Under the pieces are notes generated by a model. The model was not told the origin of the DNA. It did not search any database and worked only from the letters and a program-made list of their open reading frames with translations. Position numbers and translations under genes: made by a program. This document shows, one piece after another, positions 36,254-44,483 of a stretch of 64,000 bases of DNA (the first letter of the stretch is position 1; each line of letters opens with the position of its first letter). This DNA is from Dysgonomonas hofstadii (GTDB lineage: Bacteria > Bacteroidota > Bacteroidia > Bacteroidales > Dysgonomonadaceae), in contig NZ_JACIEP010000010.1 in assembly GCF_014196915.1 (NCBI RefSeq), positions 1 to 64,000 on the forward strand, given 5' to 3'.

Positions 36254-36367
36254 AAAAATTAATAACGTAAAAAGTAAAAAAAGGCTTTGATTTATCTTTG
36301 TCTCCACAGCTTTTTTATATTTCATGTTGTCTCACGATCGAATGTCATCGTGTAAAAAATGATTATT

Positions 36368-36560
36368 AAAAAAAGAGCGCCCTATATCACATGGGGCACC
36401 CTCTCAAAAGTAGTGTTTGTAAGTGATTATAAAATCACTTGTCATTCGATTATAAAATTAAAACAGAGATGGCTTGTATTTTACAATTCATAGTTGTACG
36501 ATACGGATAAAAGGTTGTAAAACAAAACAGTAAAAAGTATTGTTATTTTTTTATACATTT
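36368..36560 (-). ncRNA. candidate small RNA between divergent genes
   Basis: A minus-strand terminator GAGGGTGCCCC..GGGCGCTC plus seven T ends at 36368-36403 with no minus-strand gene in front of it. A minus-strand -7 box TATTTTTG lies at 36565-36572, with TTTG 23 nt behind it. The transcript would be about 190 nt and contain AAGTGATT/AATCACTT. A plus-strand -7-like TATCTTTG at 36293-36300 is also present in this gap. The transcript itself is inference. Confidence 0.35.
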
Positions 36561-36561
36561 G
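36554..36561 (+). promoter_or_regulatory. -7 box for XRE gene
   Basis: TACATTTG matches TAnnTTTG and lies 19 bp before the ATG at 36581, on the opposite strand to TATTTTTG at 36565-36572, so the two promoters abut. Confidence 0.5.
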
Positions 36562-36580
36562 TTACAAAAATATACAATCC

Positions 36581-37006
36581 ATGGATATAGAATCTCAAAT
36601 GAATAAAAAGATCCATCACGGACATAATATCAAACGGTTGCGCGAAATGCTGGGTATCAAGCAGGAAGCAATCGCCGTAGAACTGAATATTACACAACAG
36701 GCTGTTTCAGGGCTCGAACAGAAAGAAGAGGTTGATGAACCTACACTGGAAAGGATAGCCCGAATAATGAATATACCTGTTGAAGCCATCAAGAATATGA
36801 CTGAGGATACTACTTACAACTACATCAATACCTTTAACGATGAAGTAACAAACCATAACGGATTTTATAATTTCAACTGCTCGTTCAATCCTATCGATAA
36901 AATCGTGGAACTCTATAACGACAAGATAGAATTGTATGAACGGATGCTGAAGTCGGAAAAGGAAAAAGCAGACTTGTTTGAAAAACTGTTGAACGATAAG
37001 AAATAG
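36581..37006 (+). CDS. XRE-family helix-turn-helix protein with coiled-coil tail
   Basis: A 141-residue regulator. HTH domain at about 14-68 (IKRLREMLGIKQEAIAVELN, then ITQQAVSGLEQKEEVDEPTLERIARIMNIP), a linker with many Asn (TTYNYINTFNDEVTNHNGFYNFNCSFNP) and a C-terminal predicted coiled coil (118-141). No partner gene is adjacent on the same strand; it faces the rSAM gene cluster, separated by a large inverted repeat. Such proteins are usually cytoplasmic DNA-binding regulators; the target is unknown. Confidence 0.85.
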   Translation: MDIESQMNKKIHHGHNIKRLREMLGIKQEAIAVELNITQQAVSGLEQKEEVDEPTLERIARIMNIPVEAIKNMTEDTTYNYINTFNDEVTNHNGFYNFNCSFNPIDKIVELYNDKIELYERMLKSEKEKADLFEKLLNDKK

Positions 37007-37021
37007 TCGTATTTAAAATAA

Positions 37022-37312
37022 AAAAGCCCCTTGATACAGTAGTCGTGGTCGGAAGATTTTAAGTTGTTTATTTATAATAAATTGCCACGGCTTTTAAGTC
37101 GTGGATAAGGACTATCTGAAAAAAAAGGCTTTAGCCAAACATCTATTCATATTTGATTTTTGACTAAAGTCTTTTTTATCTGTCTGATTTTAACCTCCAC
37201 TTGAAAGTGGAGGCAATTGAAAACAGAGTATATGCCATATCAATCTGTTGATGTATAAATAGTTAATCGAATAAAAACCTTCCGGCCACGACTACTGTAT
37301 CAAGGGGCTTTT
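37022..37312. repeat. long inverted repeat with nested hairpin element
   Basis: The 39-nt arms 37022-37060 and 37274-37312 are inverted complements with 37 matches; one mismatch would form a G-U pair in RNA. The arms begin AAAAGCCCCTTGATACAG on both sides. The 213-nt loop holds the modular hairpin element, copy 3. The ends resemble a bidirectional terminator between convergent XRE and radical SAM genes that has been opened by an insertion, or the terminal repeats of a 290-bp miniature element. No clear target duplication is seen. Confidence 0.8.
37081..37220. repeat. modular hairpin repeat, copy 3
   Basis: Order of modules as in copy 1: ATTGCC with CCACG/CGTGG hairpin (37085-37104), GGCTTTAGCC (37127-37136), GACTAAAGTC (37162-37171), CCTCCACTT-GA-AAGTGGAGG (37194-37213), CAATTGAA. 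The two central palindromes are exchanged relative to copy 1, where they read GACTTTAGTC then GGCTAAAGCC, as if the centre had been inverted. Confidence 0.75.
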
Positions 37313-37397
37313 CTGTTCTATATATACTGGCTAAAAAGAGCTCTGGTTGATAGGAGTTTCGCGTGCGTCAGCTCCGTAATATTTCCCCATAAAAGAA

Positions 37398-38417
37398 TTA
37401 AAATAAAAGTTCTGTTTCGGTCAGTATCGGGTCTACATGTTCCAATCCCAACCCGCATTGCTCCGAAGCCGCCCGGCATCCGCCCCGGCATTTTTCCCAC
37501 GCCTTGCACGAAGCACAAAATTCGGGGGTGATTTCGTTCCATGAGTTGGCATATGGTGAGTAGAGTATTTCTTTTATATCCTGCTCGAAGATATTACCTG
37601 CCACCACTGGCGAATGGTTACACAGGCGGATATTGCCATTGATATCCATGGTGATGGGCTTTAGCAGCACATCTGCCGAACAATGGCCGAACATCAGTTT
37701 AGGATAATCAGCAGGGTTGATCAGGCAGTCCGGCGAACAAACATTCGAGGAAATCACCATGTCCAATTCTTTAGCCTTGTTATTAGCCGTGCGGAAGGCA
37801 TTGCACAACTGACTGTGCGTGCCTGACACAGATGCCGGATCGGCCGTGCCACAGCCTCCGATGTTGTAGCGGTTCATCATCACACGTTTCAGCCCCAGGA
37901 ATGAGATAAAATCGAGTGTGTCGCCAATCAGATCTATATTGTATTTGGTCATCACAATTACAGGCACGGGAAATCCTCCGAGTTTCTGTATGGCTTTAAT
38001 GGAGGCGATAGACTTTTGCCAGCTGCCTTTTACCTGTGTAATATGATCATGTACAGCTTCATCTGCCGAATGGATGGGAAATTCGAACAAAGTGATGCCC
38101 ATGGCCGTAAGGCTTTGATAATCTTGCTCCGTACCCAATGATCCGTTACTGATAATGGTAACGGTTTTTCTTTCCATACGGCAAAGCAGGGCGATCTCTT
38201 TCATGCGCTGCGCCATAAAGGGTTCACCTCCTGTCAGCGTCACATTGCGCACATTGGCTTGCGAAAACAAAGTTTTGAGAGCTTTTTCTGCTTTTTTGTA
38301 CGAATCGAACGACTTACGTTCCGCCCCGGGAATTTTCCACACGTTGTAGCAGTAGCGGCAGCCGAGGTTACACTTATCGGTCAGTTCGAAAGCTATATTG
38401 AGTAGTCTTATTTTCAT
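37398..38417 (-). CDS. radical SAM/SPASM maturase-type enzyme
   Basis: A 339-residue radical SAM enzyme with CNLGCRYC at 16-23 (Cys16, 20, 23) and a SPASM-like auxiliary cluster region: Cys266, then CASCKAWEKCRGGC (Cys301, 304, 310, 314) and Cys321, the exact C-x2-C-x5-C-x3-C spacing. SPASM enzymes modify Cys, Tyr and other residues in peptides (sactipeptides, PQQ, mycofactocin). Its ATG overlaps the stop of the upstream lipoprotein by 4 bp (ATGA), so the two are translationally coupled. Substrates are likely the three Cys-Tyr-repeat proteins ahead of it. Bacteroidales rSAM/lipoprotein pairs are known only as models of unknown function. Confidence 0.88.
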   Translation of the reverse strand: MKIRLLNIAFELTDKCNLGCRYCYNVWKIPGAERKSFDSYKKAEKALKTLFSQANVRNVTLTGGEPFMAQRMKEIALLCRMERKTVTIISNGSLGTEQDYQSLTAMGITLFEFPIHSADEAVHDHITQVKGSWQKSIASIKAIQKLGGFPVPVIVMTKYNIDLIGDTLDFISFLGLKRVMMNRYNIGGCGTADPASVSGTHSQLCNAFRTANNKAKELDMVISSNVCSPDCLINPADYPKLMFGHCSADVLLKPITMDINGNIRLCNHSPVVAGNIFEQDIKEILYSPYANSWNEITPEFCASCKAWEKCRGGCRAASEQCGLGLEHVDPILTETELLF

Positions 38418-38884
38418 TTTTCTTCAAATACAATCTGATTAATTTCATCTTTTTTCATCTTCGAAACAGGAATATCTATCGGCTGGCTTACATAAGTAAA
38501 TCTGAGTGTATCATTGATTCCTGCTTTCAACGCAAAGTTTCCATCCAAATCGGTATAAACCATTGCCTGATAATTATTCTTTATATAAACCGAAACTCCG
38601 GCCAGGGGTTCTTTATCATGATCCACTACATTACCTCTGACCATAACAGAATCGTGAACAGGTACAGCAGGCTCATAGCACATAATCTGATGCTCGGGTT
38701 CGGGAATAATCATATAGCATAACACATCATTTTTTTTGGATTTGCATCCTGCCGAAGATGCTGTCAATCCGATGATAAGTGTACCCAGTAACAATTTGTA
38801 TTTCACAAAAAAACGGGTGCCATTGGTTTTGTCCGACAGATAGGAAAAGATGCGAAAGAGTATTTTATATGATCTTATTTTCAT
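38414..38884 (-). CDS. Cys-Tyr motif lipoprotein with carboxypeptidase-regulatory-like domain
   Basis: A 156-residue protein of the three-member family. First 40 residues (MKIRSYKILFRIFSYLSDKT, then a membrane segment LLLGTLIIGL at 31-40) are shared with its neighbours; the unusual charged 30-residue N-region precedes the hydrophobic signal, with a lipobox-like Cys47. Motifs LCYMIIPEP (Cys56) and IMCYEPAVP (Cys69) are followed by a CarboxypepD_reg-like beta-sandwich (about 80-150, VRGNVVDHDKEPLAGVSVYI). It lies 6 bp from the middle paralogue and overlaps the rSAM gene by 4 bp, suggesting it is a maturation substrate. Confidence 0.75.
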   Translation of the reverse strand: MKIRSYKILFRIFSYLSDKTNGTRFFVKYKLLLGTLIIGLTASSAGCKSKKNDVLCYMIIPEPEHQIMCYEPAVPVHDSVMVRGNVVDHDKEPLAGVSVYIKNNYQAMVYTDLDGNFALKAGINDTLRFTYVSQPIDIPVSKMKKDEINQIVFEEK

Positions 38885-38890
38885 CGTATG

Positions 38891-39790
38891 TTATTTATTT
38901 TCAGGTAAAATAAATTTCACCGTGATTGTCATTGTCGTTTTTATCTTTTTGCCGTTATGCTCGCCCGGAGTCCATTTACCTGATGTGGACAAAAGTCTCA
39001 GCACTTCGGCATCGGCATAAGGATGTAGTTTCCGGGTTATTTTCGCATCTTTGATGTTGCCTTTCTTGTCAATAGCGAAACTGGCTACGACTTCGCCCTC
39101 TATCTTATCTTTCAGCATTTCATCGTTATATCGCACTTCATCGTTTACCCAATCTTCGAATGCGGGTAAATTACCGACACGCGACACAGGAGGTGTTTGT
39201 GCTTCTTCATACGAAAATTTGGTTATTCTTTTAGGGGTACGCCTGTAAATATCATCGTTGTCGGGAAGGCTGATAATCACCACCTCGTAACAAAGGATCA
39301 TTTCATCCTCTTGCATAACCACTTTTATGTCATTGGCTCTTACTTTAGGTAATGCTACTTCCTGCTGTTTAAATCCTATGTATGAAAACACGAGTATATC
39401 GGATTGTTTTACCTTTTTCAGGATAAAATTACCTTTTGCATCGGTAACAGTTCCGTTTCTTGTATTTTTTACAACCACAGTAACACCTATTACCGGCTCT
39501 CCACTTGGGTCTGTTACGTTTCCTTTTGCTTCTACTTCTCCTTTCTGATCTTCCTCTGGCGGAATATAGACTTTGTAGCAAGTAACCTGAGCCTTTGGCA
39601 GGATAATTGTGTCATTGCCTGTATATGAACTGTCTTTCTTCTGTGCTTTGACATTGGCTACTGAGCCTGTTAATCCGATAATAAGTGTTCCCAGCATCAG
39701 TTTGTATCTGACGAAAAACGATGCGCCGTTGGTCTTATCCGACAGATAGGAGAAAATACGGAATAACAGGGTGTACGACTTTATTTTCAT
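38891..39790 (-). CDS. Cys-Tyr motif protein with CarboxypepD_reg-like and TonB C-terminal domains
   Basis: A 299-residue exported protein (signal region 31-50 ending VKAQ, no lipobox). It has VTCYKVYIPPEE (Cys71) and ILCYEVVIISLP (Cys167), a CarboxypepD_reg-type domain (about 84-160), and a TonB C-terminal-like domain (about 203-297: DEMLKDKIEGEVVASFAIDKKGNIKDAKI, ..EVLRLLSTSGKWTPGEHNGKK). TonB-C domains usually contact TonB boxes or outer membrane proteins; here the role is uncertain. N-terminus is nearly identical to its two neighbours. Middle gene of the rSAM cluster. Confidence 0.78.
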   Translation of the reverse strand: MKIKSYTLLFRIFSYLSDKTNGASFFVRYKLMLGTLIIGLTGSVANVKAQKKDSSYTGNDTIILPKAQVTCYKVYIPPEEDQKGEVEAKGNVTDPSGEPVIGVTVVVKNTRNGTVTDAKGNFILKKVKQSDILVFSYIGFKQQEVALPKVRANDIKVVMQEDEMILCYEVVIISLPDNDDIYRRTPKRITKFSYEEAQTPPVSRVGNLPAFEDWVNDEVRYNDEMLKDKIEGEVVASFAIDKKGNIKDAKITRKLHPYADAEVLRLLSTSGKWTPGEHNGKKIKTTMTITVKFILPENK

Positions 39791-39830
39791 AGATATGCAG
39801 ATTTATACAGTGTTTTACGAAGATATAATT

Positions 39831-40568
39831 TTATTCTTCGGGTAAGACAAATTTCACGGGAATTAATATCGATGTTTTTACTTTTTCGCCATGATGCCAT
39901 GCCAGAGCCCATTTGCCGCAGGAAGTGATCAGCCGCAGCACTTCTTTGTCTGCATCGGGAATAATATTCTGTACGATCTTCGGTTCTGTGATATTTCCGT
40001 CCTCATCTACAATAAAGTTCACAACGATGCGCCCCTGTATTTTGTTATCCAGCATTATGCGGGGATATTCGATGTTGTTCTGCACCCATGCAATGAATTT
40101 ATCCAGGTCGCCCACAGGCGACACGGGAGGATGTTGTACCGATCCGTATAACATAACAGGCTCTGATAGCGGTTCCGGAATATCAGGTTCATCCAATATT
40201 TGTATATAGCACATAACAACTTCCTGAATTGTATCAATCACTGCAATATCATAGCATGTTATATGTAGGGGAATGGGCAATTCCTCTATTTCAATACAAG
40301 GAGGTGCTGTTTTTTCTATACTATCCACAGTCCTTTGTGGAGAAGCGATGCTATCGTAACAGGTAATTTGTGAAATATCCGGTTTGGGAACAATGGGTTC
40401 GTTATTGAACGGCTGTTGAGGTTTCGATTTTCCGCACGATATGCCTGACAACCCGATAATCAATGTACCCAGTATCAGTTTGTACCTGACAAACAGTGAA
40501 GCACCATTGGTTCTGTCGGCCAGAAAAGAAAAGATGTGAAATAAAAGTTTGTAAGATCTGATTTTCAT
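39831..40568 (-). CDS. Cys-Tyr motif lipoprotein with TonB C-terminal domain
   Basis: A 245-residue paralogue and first gene of the rSAM cluster. Lipobox-like Cys45 (LSGISCGK). The Cys-containing middle carries ITCYDSIASP (Cys70), PPCIEIEELP (Cys91), ITCYDIAVID (Cys105) and VMCYIQILDEP (Cys120), a spaced pattern of [IVL]-x-C-Y. The TonB C-terminal-like domain is at about 149-244. Compared with its paralogues it lacks the CarboxypepD_reg domain and has more CY motifs. The upstream neighbour is the GC-rich non-coding island. Confidence 0.78.
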   Translation of the reverse strand: MKIRSYKLLFHIFSFLADRTNGASLFVRYKLILGTLIIGLSGISCGKSKPQQPFNNEPIVPKPDISQITCYDSIASPQRTVDSIEKTAPPCIEIEELPIPLHITCYDIAVIDTIQEVVMCYIQILDEPDIPEPLSEPVMLYGSVQHPPVSPVGDLDKFIAWVQNNIEYPRIMLDNKIQGRIVVNFIVDEDGNITEPKIVQNIIPDADKEVLRLITSCGKWALAWHHGEKVKTSILIPVKFVLPEE

Positions 40569-40663
40569 GTTATCGGTTTTGTTTTATAGAGATATTTTGG
40601 CCTGTTTTTCCATAAATAATGCGAATCGGCGGTTAAATTTAATAGTTCAATTTTATACTGCGC

Positions 40664-41215
40664 GTAATCGAAGATTACTTGCCATCCTTTTTTCCTAAGC
40701 AAAAAAAGGATGCAAAAATGCTTTGGTGGCTCACCCTCCGTGCGACCCGTTACAGGCTCACGGACTAAACCAAATAAACTCGCCTGCGGCTCAGACAGTA
40801 TTTGGTTTCACGCCCCTTTCACCTGACGGGGATCCCGCACTACGGCTTAATGCCACTGGGCGAAGCCACCCCAAGGCCGGGTAATCCTTGTCGTCGCATT
40901 GCGACTCCGGCATACATTCCGCAGGCGGGGCACCCAATCCGGCAGTGGAGGCGTAGAACAAAAAGCTGTTCGAGCTTACACGTAAGATTCGTATTTAGCC
41001 CTGCTGATGAGCGAGTTCTTTTTGTTCAGCCGCAACGCCGGTTTTGGGTCGCCGGAGGAATGAAGCCTTGAAATACACGTTTAAGTGAGAGTAAAGTCAA
41101 GCTTGCTTGAAATTTACCGAACGTAGTGTATTCAATCTTAATTAGTTTTTGTAACTTTTTTATCAAGAAAAAAGTTGAAAGAAGACAAGCCGGAAGGCGC
41201 GTTAGTAAAAACGAA
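40664..41215. other. GC-rich non-coding island with hairpins
   Basis: The gap 40569-41380 between rSAM cluster and permease contains a stretch visibly richer in G+C than its surroundings and edged by A/T hairpins: CATCCTTTTTT/AAAAAAGGATG (40684-40713) on the left and AACTTTTTT/AAAAAAGTT (41153-41176) on the right. Inside, GAACAAAAAG (40956-40965) and CTTTTTGTTC (41018-41027) form a distant inverted repeat. No reading frame here has coding character. Similar islands occur in other Bacteroidetes genomes to my memory, of unknown nature. Confidence 0.6.
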
Positions 41216-41360
41216 CAATTATTTATTACAATCATAATAATTTCAACTCCTGATTGGCATTAATTGTTATACTCATTGAAAAATCTACCCTGAATTATAT
41301 GAAAATGCCACATATTCTACTAAATAATCTTCAAAAAGGAAAGATACAATATAGATTCAT

Positions 41361-41368
41361 TACTTTTG
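41361..41368 (+). promoter_or_regulatory. -7 box for APC permease gene
   Basis: TACTTTTG matches TAnnTTTG exactly. It puts transcription start near 41375 and so favours the ATG at 41381 over an upstream TTG at 41366, which overlaps the box. Confidence 0.6.
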
Positions 41369-41380
41369 TACAAACTCCCG

Positions 41381-42835
41381 ATGATGATAGAAAGATTATT
41401 TAAGAAAAAAGATATATCAGCCGTATTGAATGAGCCTAACGAAGGGCGAAGCGGCCTGAAGAGAAGCCTCTCGGCAACCAATCTTGTTACATTAGGTATC
41501 GGTGCGATAGTAGGTACGGGCATCTTTGTGATCACCGGACAGGCGGCCGCCCTGTATGCAGGGCCTGCACTGACTATATCGTTCGTTATATCGGCACTTG
41601 GTTGTGTAATGGCCGGATTGTGTTATGCTGAGTTTGCTGCCATGATCCCTGTATCGGGAGGTGTTTATTCATACAGCTATACTACGATGGGCGAGATACT
41701 TGCCTGGTTTGTGGGATGGATACTCATTCTTGAATATCTTTTTGCCTGTTCGAGCGTCGCTGTGGGATGGTCGGGCTATATGCTCAGCCTGCTGAACGGG
41801 TGGGGGATAGAATTTCCCCAACAGATAGCCGGCGCTACTTTCGACCATTTGAAAGACGGTAGCTGGGTATGGACCGGGCGTATCATTAATTTCCCCGCCG
41901 TATTCATTATCGCTATTGTGTCGGCATTCCTTATCGGAGGCATAAAGCAATCGGCTTTTGTAAACAATATAATTGTAGTTATCAAGGTTGGAGTTATATT
42001 GCTGTTTATAGGCTTCGGGCTATCGTATGTTGATACGAGTAACTGGGTTCCGTATATCCCCGAAAACACAGGTGGTTATGGTAACTTCGGCTGGACGGGT
42101 ATTCTGCGCGGAGCGGCTGTTGTATTTTATGCTTATCTCGGTTTCGACGCCCTGTCTACGGCTGCCGGAGAAGCTAAGAATCCGCAAAAAGATATGCCCA
42201 AAGGAATACTGATTTCATTATTGATCTGCGCTTTGCTATACATTGCTGTGACAACAGTTTTGACAGGTATTGTCAATTATAAAGAACTGAATGTGGATGC
42301 TCCTATAGCATTGGCCATCGACCGTGCAGGCTCGGGGCTGGCATGGTTGAGTCCGTTCATCAAACTGGGAGCTATCGCCGGCCTTAGTTCGGTAATACTG
42401 GTTATGATGCTCGGTCAATCGAGGGTTTATTATTCCATTTCGAAAGACGGACTGCTGCCGAAAGTGTTTTCGAAAGTGCATGATAAGCATGGAGTACCTC
42501 ACAATGCTACGATATTTGCCAGTATAGTCACAGGTATCATTGCCGGATTATTTCCCTTGCATGTGCTGAGTGAACTGGTCTCGATAGGTACACTGATGGC
42601 CTTTACGATAGTTTGTATATCGATTGTTATTTTACGCAAGACACAGCCCGGACTGGAACGTCCGTTCAAAACACCATTTGTGCCCTATCTTCCGCTACTG
42701 GGTGCGGCTATCTGTATTATTCAGATGCTTTCACTTCCGTGGAGTACATGGGCGAGACTGATAGGATGGACAATACTTGGGTTTTTAATTTATTTTACTT
42801 ACGGTATAAAGCATAGCAAGCTGAATAATAAGTAA
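41381..42835 (+). CDS. APC-family amino acid permease
   Basis: A 484-residue inner-membrane transporter of the amino acid-polyamine-organocation family with about twelve membrane segments. SLSATNLVTLGIGAIVGTGIFVITGQAAA near 28-55 is the family signature for helix 1 (GIGAIVGTGIF), and FDALSTAAGEAKNPQKDMPKG near 245-265 is the conserved cytoplasmic loop. It resembles cationic amino acid transporters of the YfnA type; substrate is not certain. Monocistronic, short leader, with a hairpin just after the stop at 42839-42870. Confidence 0.9.
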   Translation: MMIERLFKKKDISAVLNEPNEGRSGLKRSLSATNLVTLGIGAIVGTGIFVITGQAAALYAGPALTISFVISALGCVMAGLCYAEFAAMIPVSGGVYSYSYTTMGEILAWFVGWILILEYLFACSSVAVGWSGYMLSLLNGWGIEFPQQIAGATFDHLKDGSWVWTGRIINFPAVFIIAIVSAFLIGGIKQSAFVNNIIVVIKVGVILLFIGFGLSYVDTSNWVPYIPENTGGYGNFGWTGILRGAAVVFYAYLGFDALSTAAGEAKNPQKDMPKGILISLLICALLYIAVTTVLTGIVNYKELNVDAPIALAIDRAGSGLAWLSPFIKLGAIAGLSSVILVMMLGQSRVYYSISKDGLLPKVFSKVHDKHGVPHNATIFASIVTGIIAGLFPLHVLSELVSIGTLMAFTIVCISIVILRKTQPGLERPFKTPFVPYLPLLGAAICIIQMLSLPWSTWARLIGWTILGFLIYFTYGIKHSKLNNK

Positions 42836-42838
42836 CAA

Positions 42839-42870
42839 AAAGGCTCTGATGGTACATTTTCATAGCCTTT
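42839..42870. terminator. hairpin between convergent permease and GH43 genes
   Basis: AAAGGCT (42839-42845) and AGCCTTT (42864-42870), with further CTGATG/CAT pairs, likely a terminator for both sides. Confidence 0.5.
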
Positions 42871-42881
42871 CTGCTACTTAT

Positions 42882-44423
42882 TTATTTACTTGAATTTTCC
42901 AGTTTAAAATATGAAAATCCTGCAGGTTGTTCAACATCTCCTATATGCATCAATCCCGGACGGGCTACACGATCCCAGCGGACGAGGTATCCGGCATCCC
43001 TGGCATTAGTGCTTATCTTTTCCCATTTTCTTCCGTTAGTGCTTTTGTAGAAATATAATAAATGCCCTCGCTCAACAGCAATTTTCAGATATAGCTTTTT
43101 AGCAGGAGCATACGTCTCGTAAACATCGGATTCCTGTCCGTCTTTTACCTGCTTTAAAACAAATCTGTCATCTATTATACCCCATATAATCATATTCTTG
43201 TCATCACCATATAAGGTAAGGCCTTTCATACTGTTGTTTTTGTCAGTGACAGCTGTGTGAAATTCATAATCGGGCGTTGTCGCTCTTACGCACAAAGCCG
43301 TTGCGGGATAGCTCTCTCCTATAGGCGTGCCACTCAACAATAGCTTCCCTTTCCCGGTTTCCGTTTTTATATCTGCGTAGGGGTAATTCCATGTCCATTC
43401 TACTTTCAGGTTTTCATTTCTAAATTTATCTTCAAAATCCGCGACAGGCTTTTGTTTAGTATTTGGAAAAGGCATCGGTTGCTCTATTTTCGTAGTCTTA
43501 CCCGTGCTGAAATGTACCCAGTTATCGTCTCCGACATACATTTCCTGCAGGATGGGCTGGCGTCCCATATATGCCTCATCACCTTTCACATAGGCATGGC
43601 ACATATAGAACATGCGCCCGTCAGGAGTAGTTACTGCTGTACCATGGCCGGAGGAGATAAAATCCATATTTCGTGCATTCAGTATAGGGTTGCCGCTATA
43701 TTTCTCATACGGGCCTTCAAAGCTTTTCGAACGGGCGGCATATACATCATAATCGCTGCCAAAGCCACAACATCCGTGAGCCGCATATACCAGATAGTAA
43801 TAGTCGCCATGTCTGAAATGGTACTGGCCTTCCATCCCTATATCTTCATCATCGACCAGTAGGGAAAAGATTTCCCCTTCTAATCGCAGGCCATCGTCCG
43901 ACAGCTTGCTGCCTACAATTTCGATATGCCGTTTATCCAGGCCATAAGCCTTCCATGTAATGTACAACTGACCATTGTCATTGTATATAAATGCATCTAT
44001 GGCTTCTGTACCATGTTCTATCAACAGTCCGTGATCAGTGAATTCTTCTGTCGGATTATTGGCTGTCGCCACTCCGATACAAGTAACATTATCCGATGCA
44101 CGGCGGGCTGTATAATAGCAGTACACTTTCCCGTTGTGGTAATAAAGTTCGGGAGCCCAAAACGAATTTTTCGTCCATTCCGGCTTTTTGTTGAAAATAT
44201 GTCCCGTTTGTGTCCAATTTACCAGATCCTTAGATACAAAGACCGGATAAAATGGCGCCCACTCTGATGATGTGGCGGTAGCATAGTAAGTGTCATCTAT
44301 TCTTATGACCGACGGATCGGCCATGTCGCCGTGTATCACCGGATTTCTGAACATTTCCTGCTGGCAATAAACGTTGAAACAGAGCGCTGAAAAGAACAAA
44401 AAAATCGGGATGGTTTTATTCAT
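42882..44423 (-). CDS. GH43 glycosidase (beta-xylosidase/arabinofuranosidase-like), exported
   Basis: A 513-residue protein with signal peptide (1-20) and a GH43 five-bladed propeller: base Asp in GDMADPSVIRIDDTYY (about 35), second Asp in EAIDAFIYNDNG (about 135) and general acid Glu in DIGMEGQYHFRHGDYYY (about 200). A C-terminal beta-sandwich (about 335-505) follows. GH43 enzymes cleave arabinose, xylose or galactose units from plant polysaccharides. It is last gene of the DUF1080/oxidoreductase set; a terminator after the DUF1080 gene makes read-through partial. Confidence 0.9.
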   Translation of the reverse strand: MNKTIPIFLFFSALCFNVYCQQEMFRNPVIHGDMADPSVIRIDDTYYATATSSEWAPFYPVFVSKDLVNWTQTGHIFNKKPEWTKNSFWAPELYYHNGKVYCYYTARRASDNVTCIGVATANNPTEEFTDHGLLIEHGTEAIDAFIYNDNGQLYITWKAYGLDKRHIEIVGSKLSDDGLRLEGEIFSLLVDDEDIGMEGQYHFRHGDYYYLVYAAHGCCGFGSDYDVYAARSKSFEGPYEKYSGNPILNARNMDFISSGHGTAVTTPDGRMFYMCHAYVKGDEAYMGRQPILQEMYVGDDNWVHFSTGKTTKIEQPMPFPNTKQKPVADFEDKFRNENLKVEWTWNYPYADIKTETGKGKLLLSGTPIGESYPATALCVRATTPDYEFHTAVTDKNNSMKGLTLYGDDKNMIIWGIIDDRFVLKQVKDGQESDVYETYAPAKKLYLKIAVERGHLLYFYKSTNGRKWEKISTNARDAGYLVRWDRVARPGLMHIGDVEQPAGFSYFKLENSSK

Positions 44424-44483
44424 AGGTATTTGAGTCTTTATTTATGAACGAAAGAAAGATGTTTTTCCACTAAAGTTGATACA

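Noticed and set aside
40802-41071. An 89-codon frame inside the GC-rich island
   Set aside because: Rich in Arg and Pro with no homology pattern, as expected for a random frame in GC-rich DNA.
42027-42212. Several 60-70 codon frames inside the permease gene
   Set aside because: Out-of-frame shadows without start context or homology.
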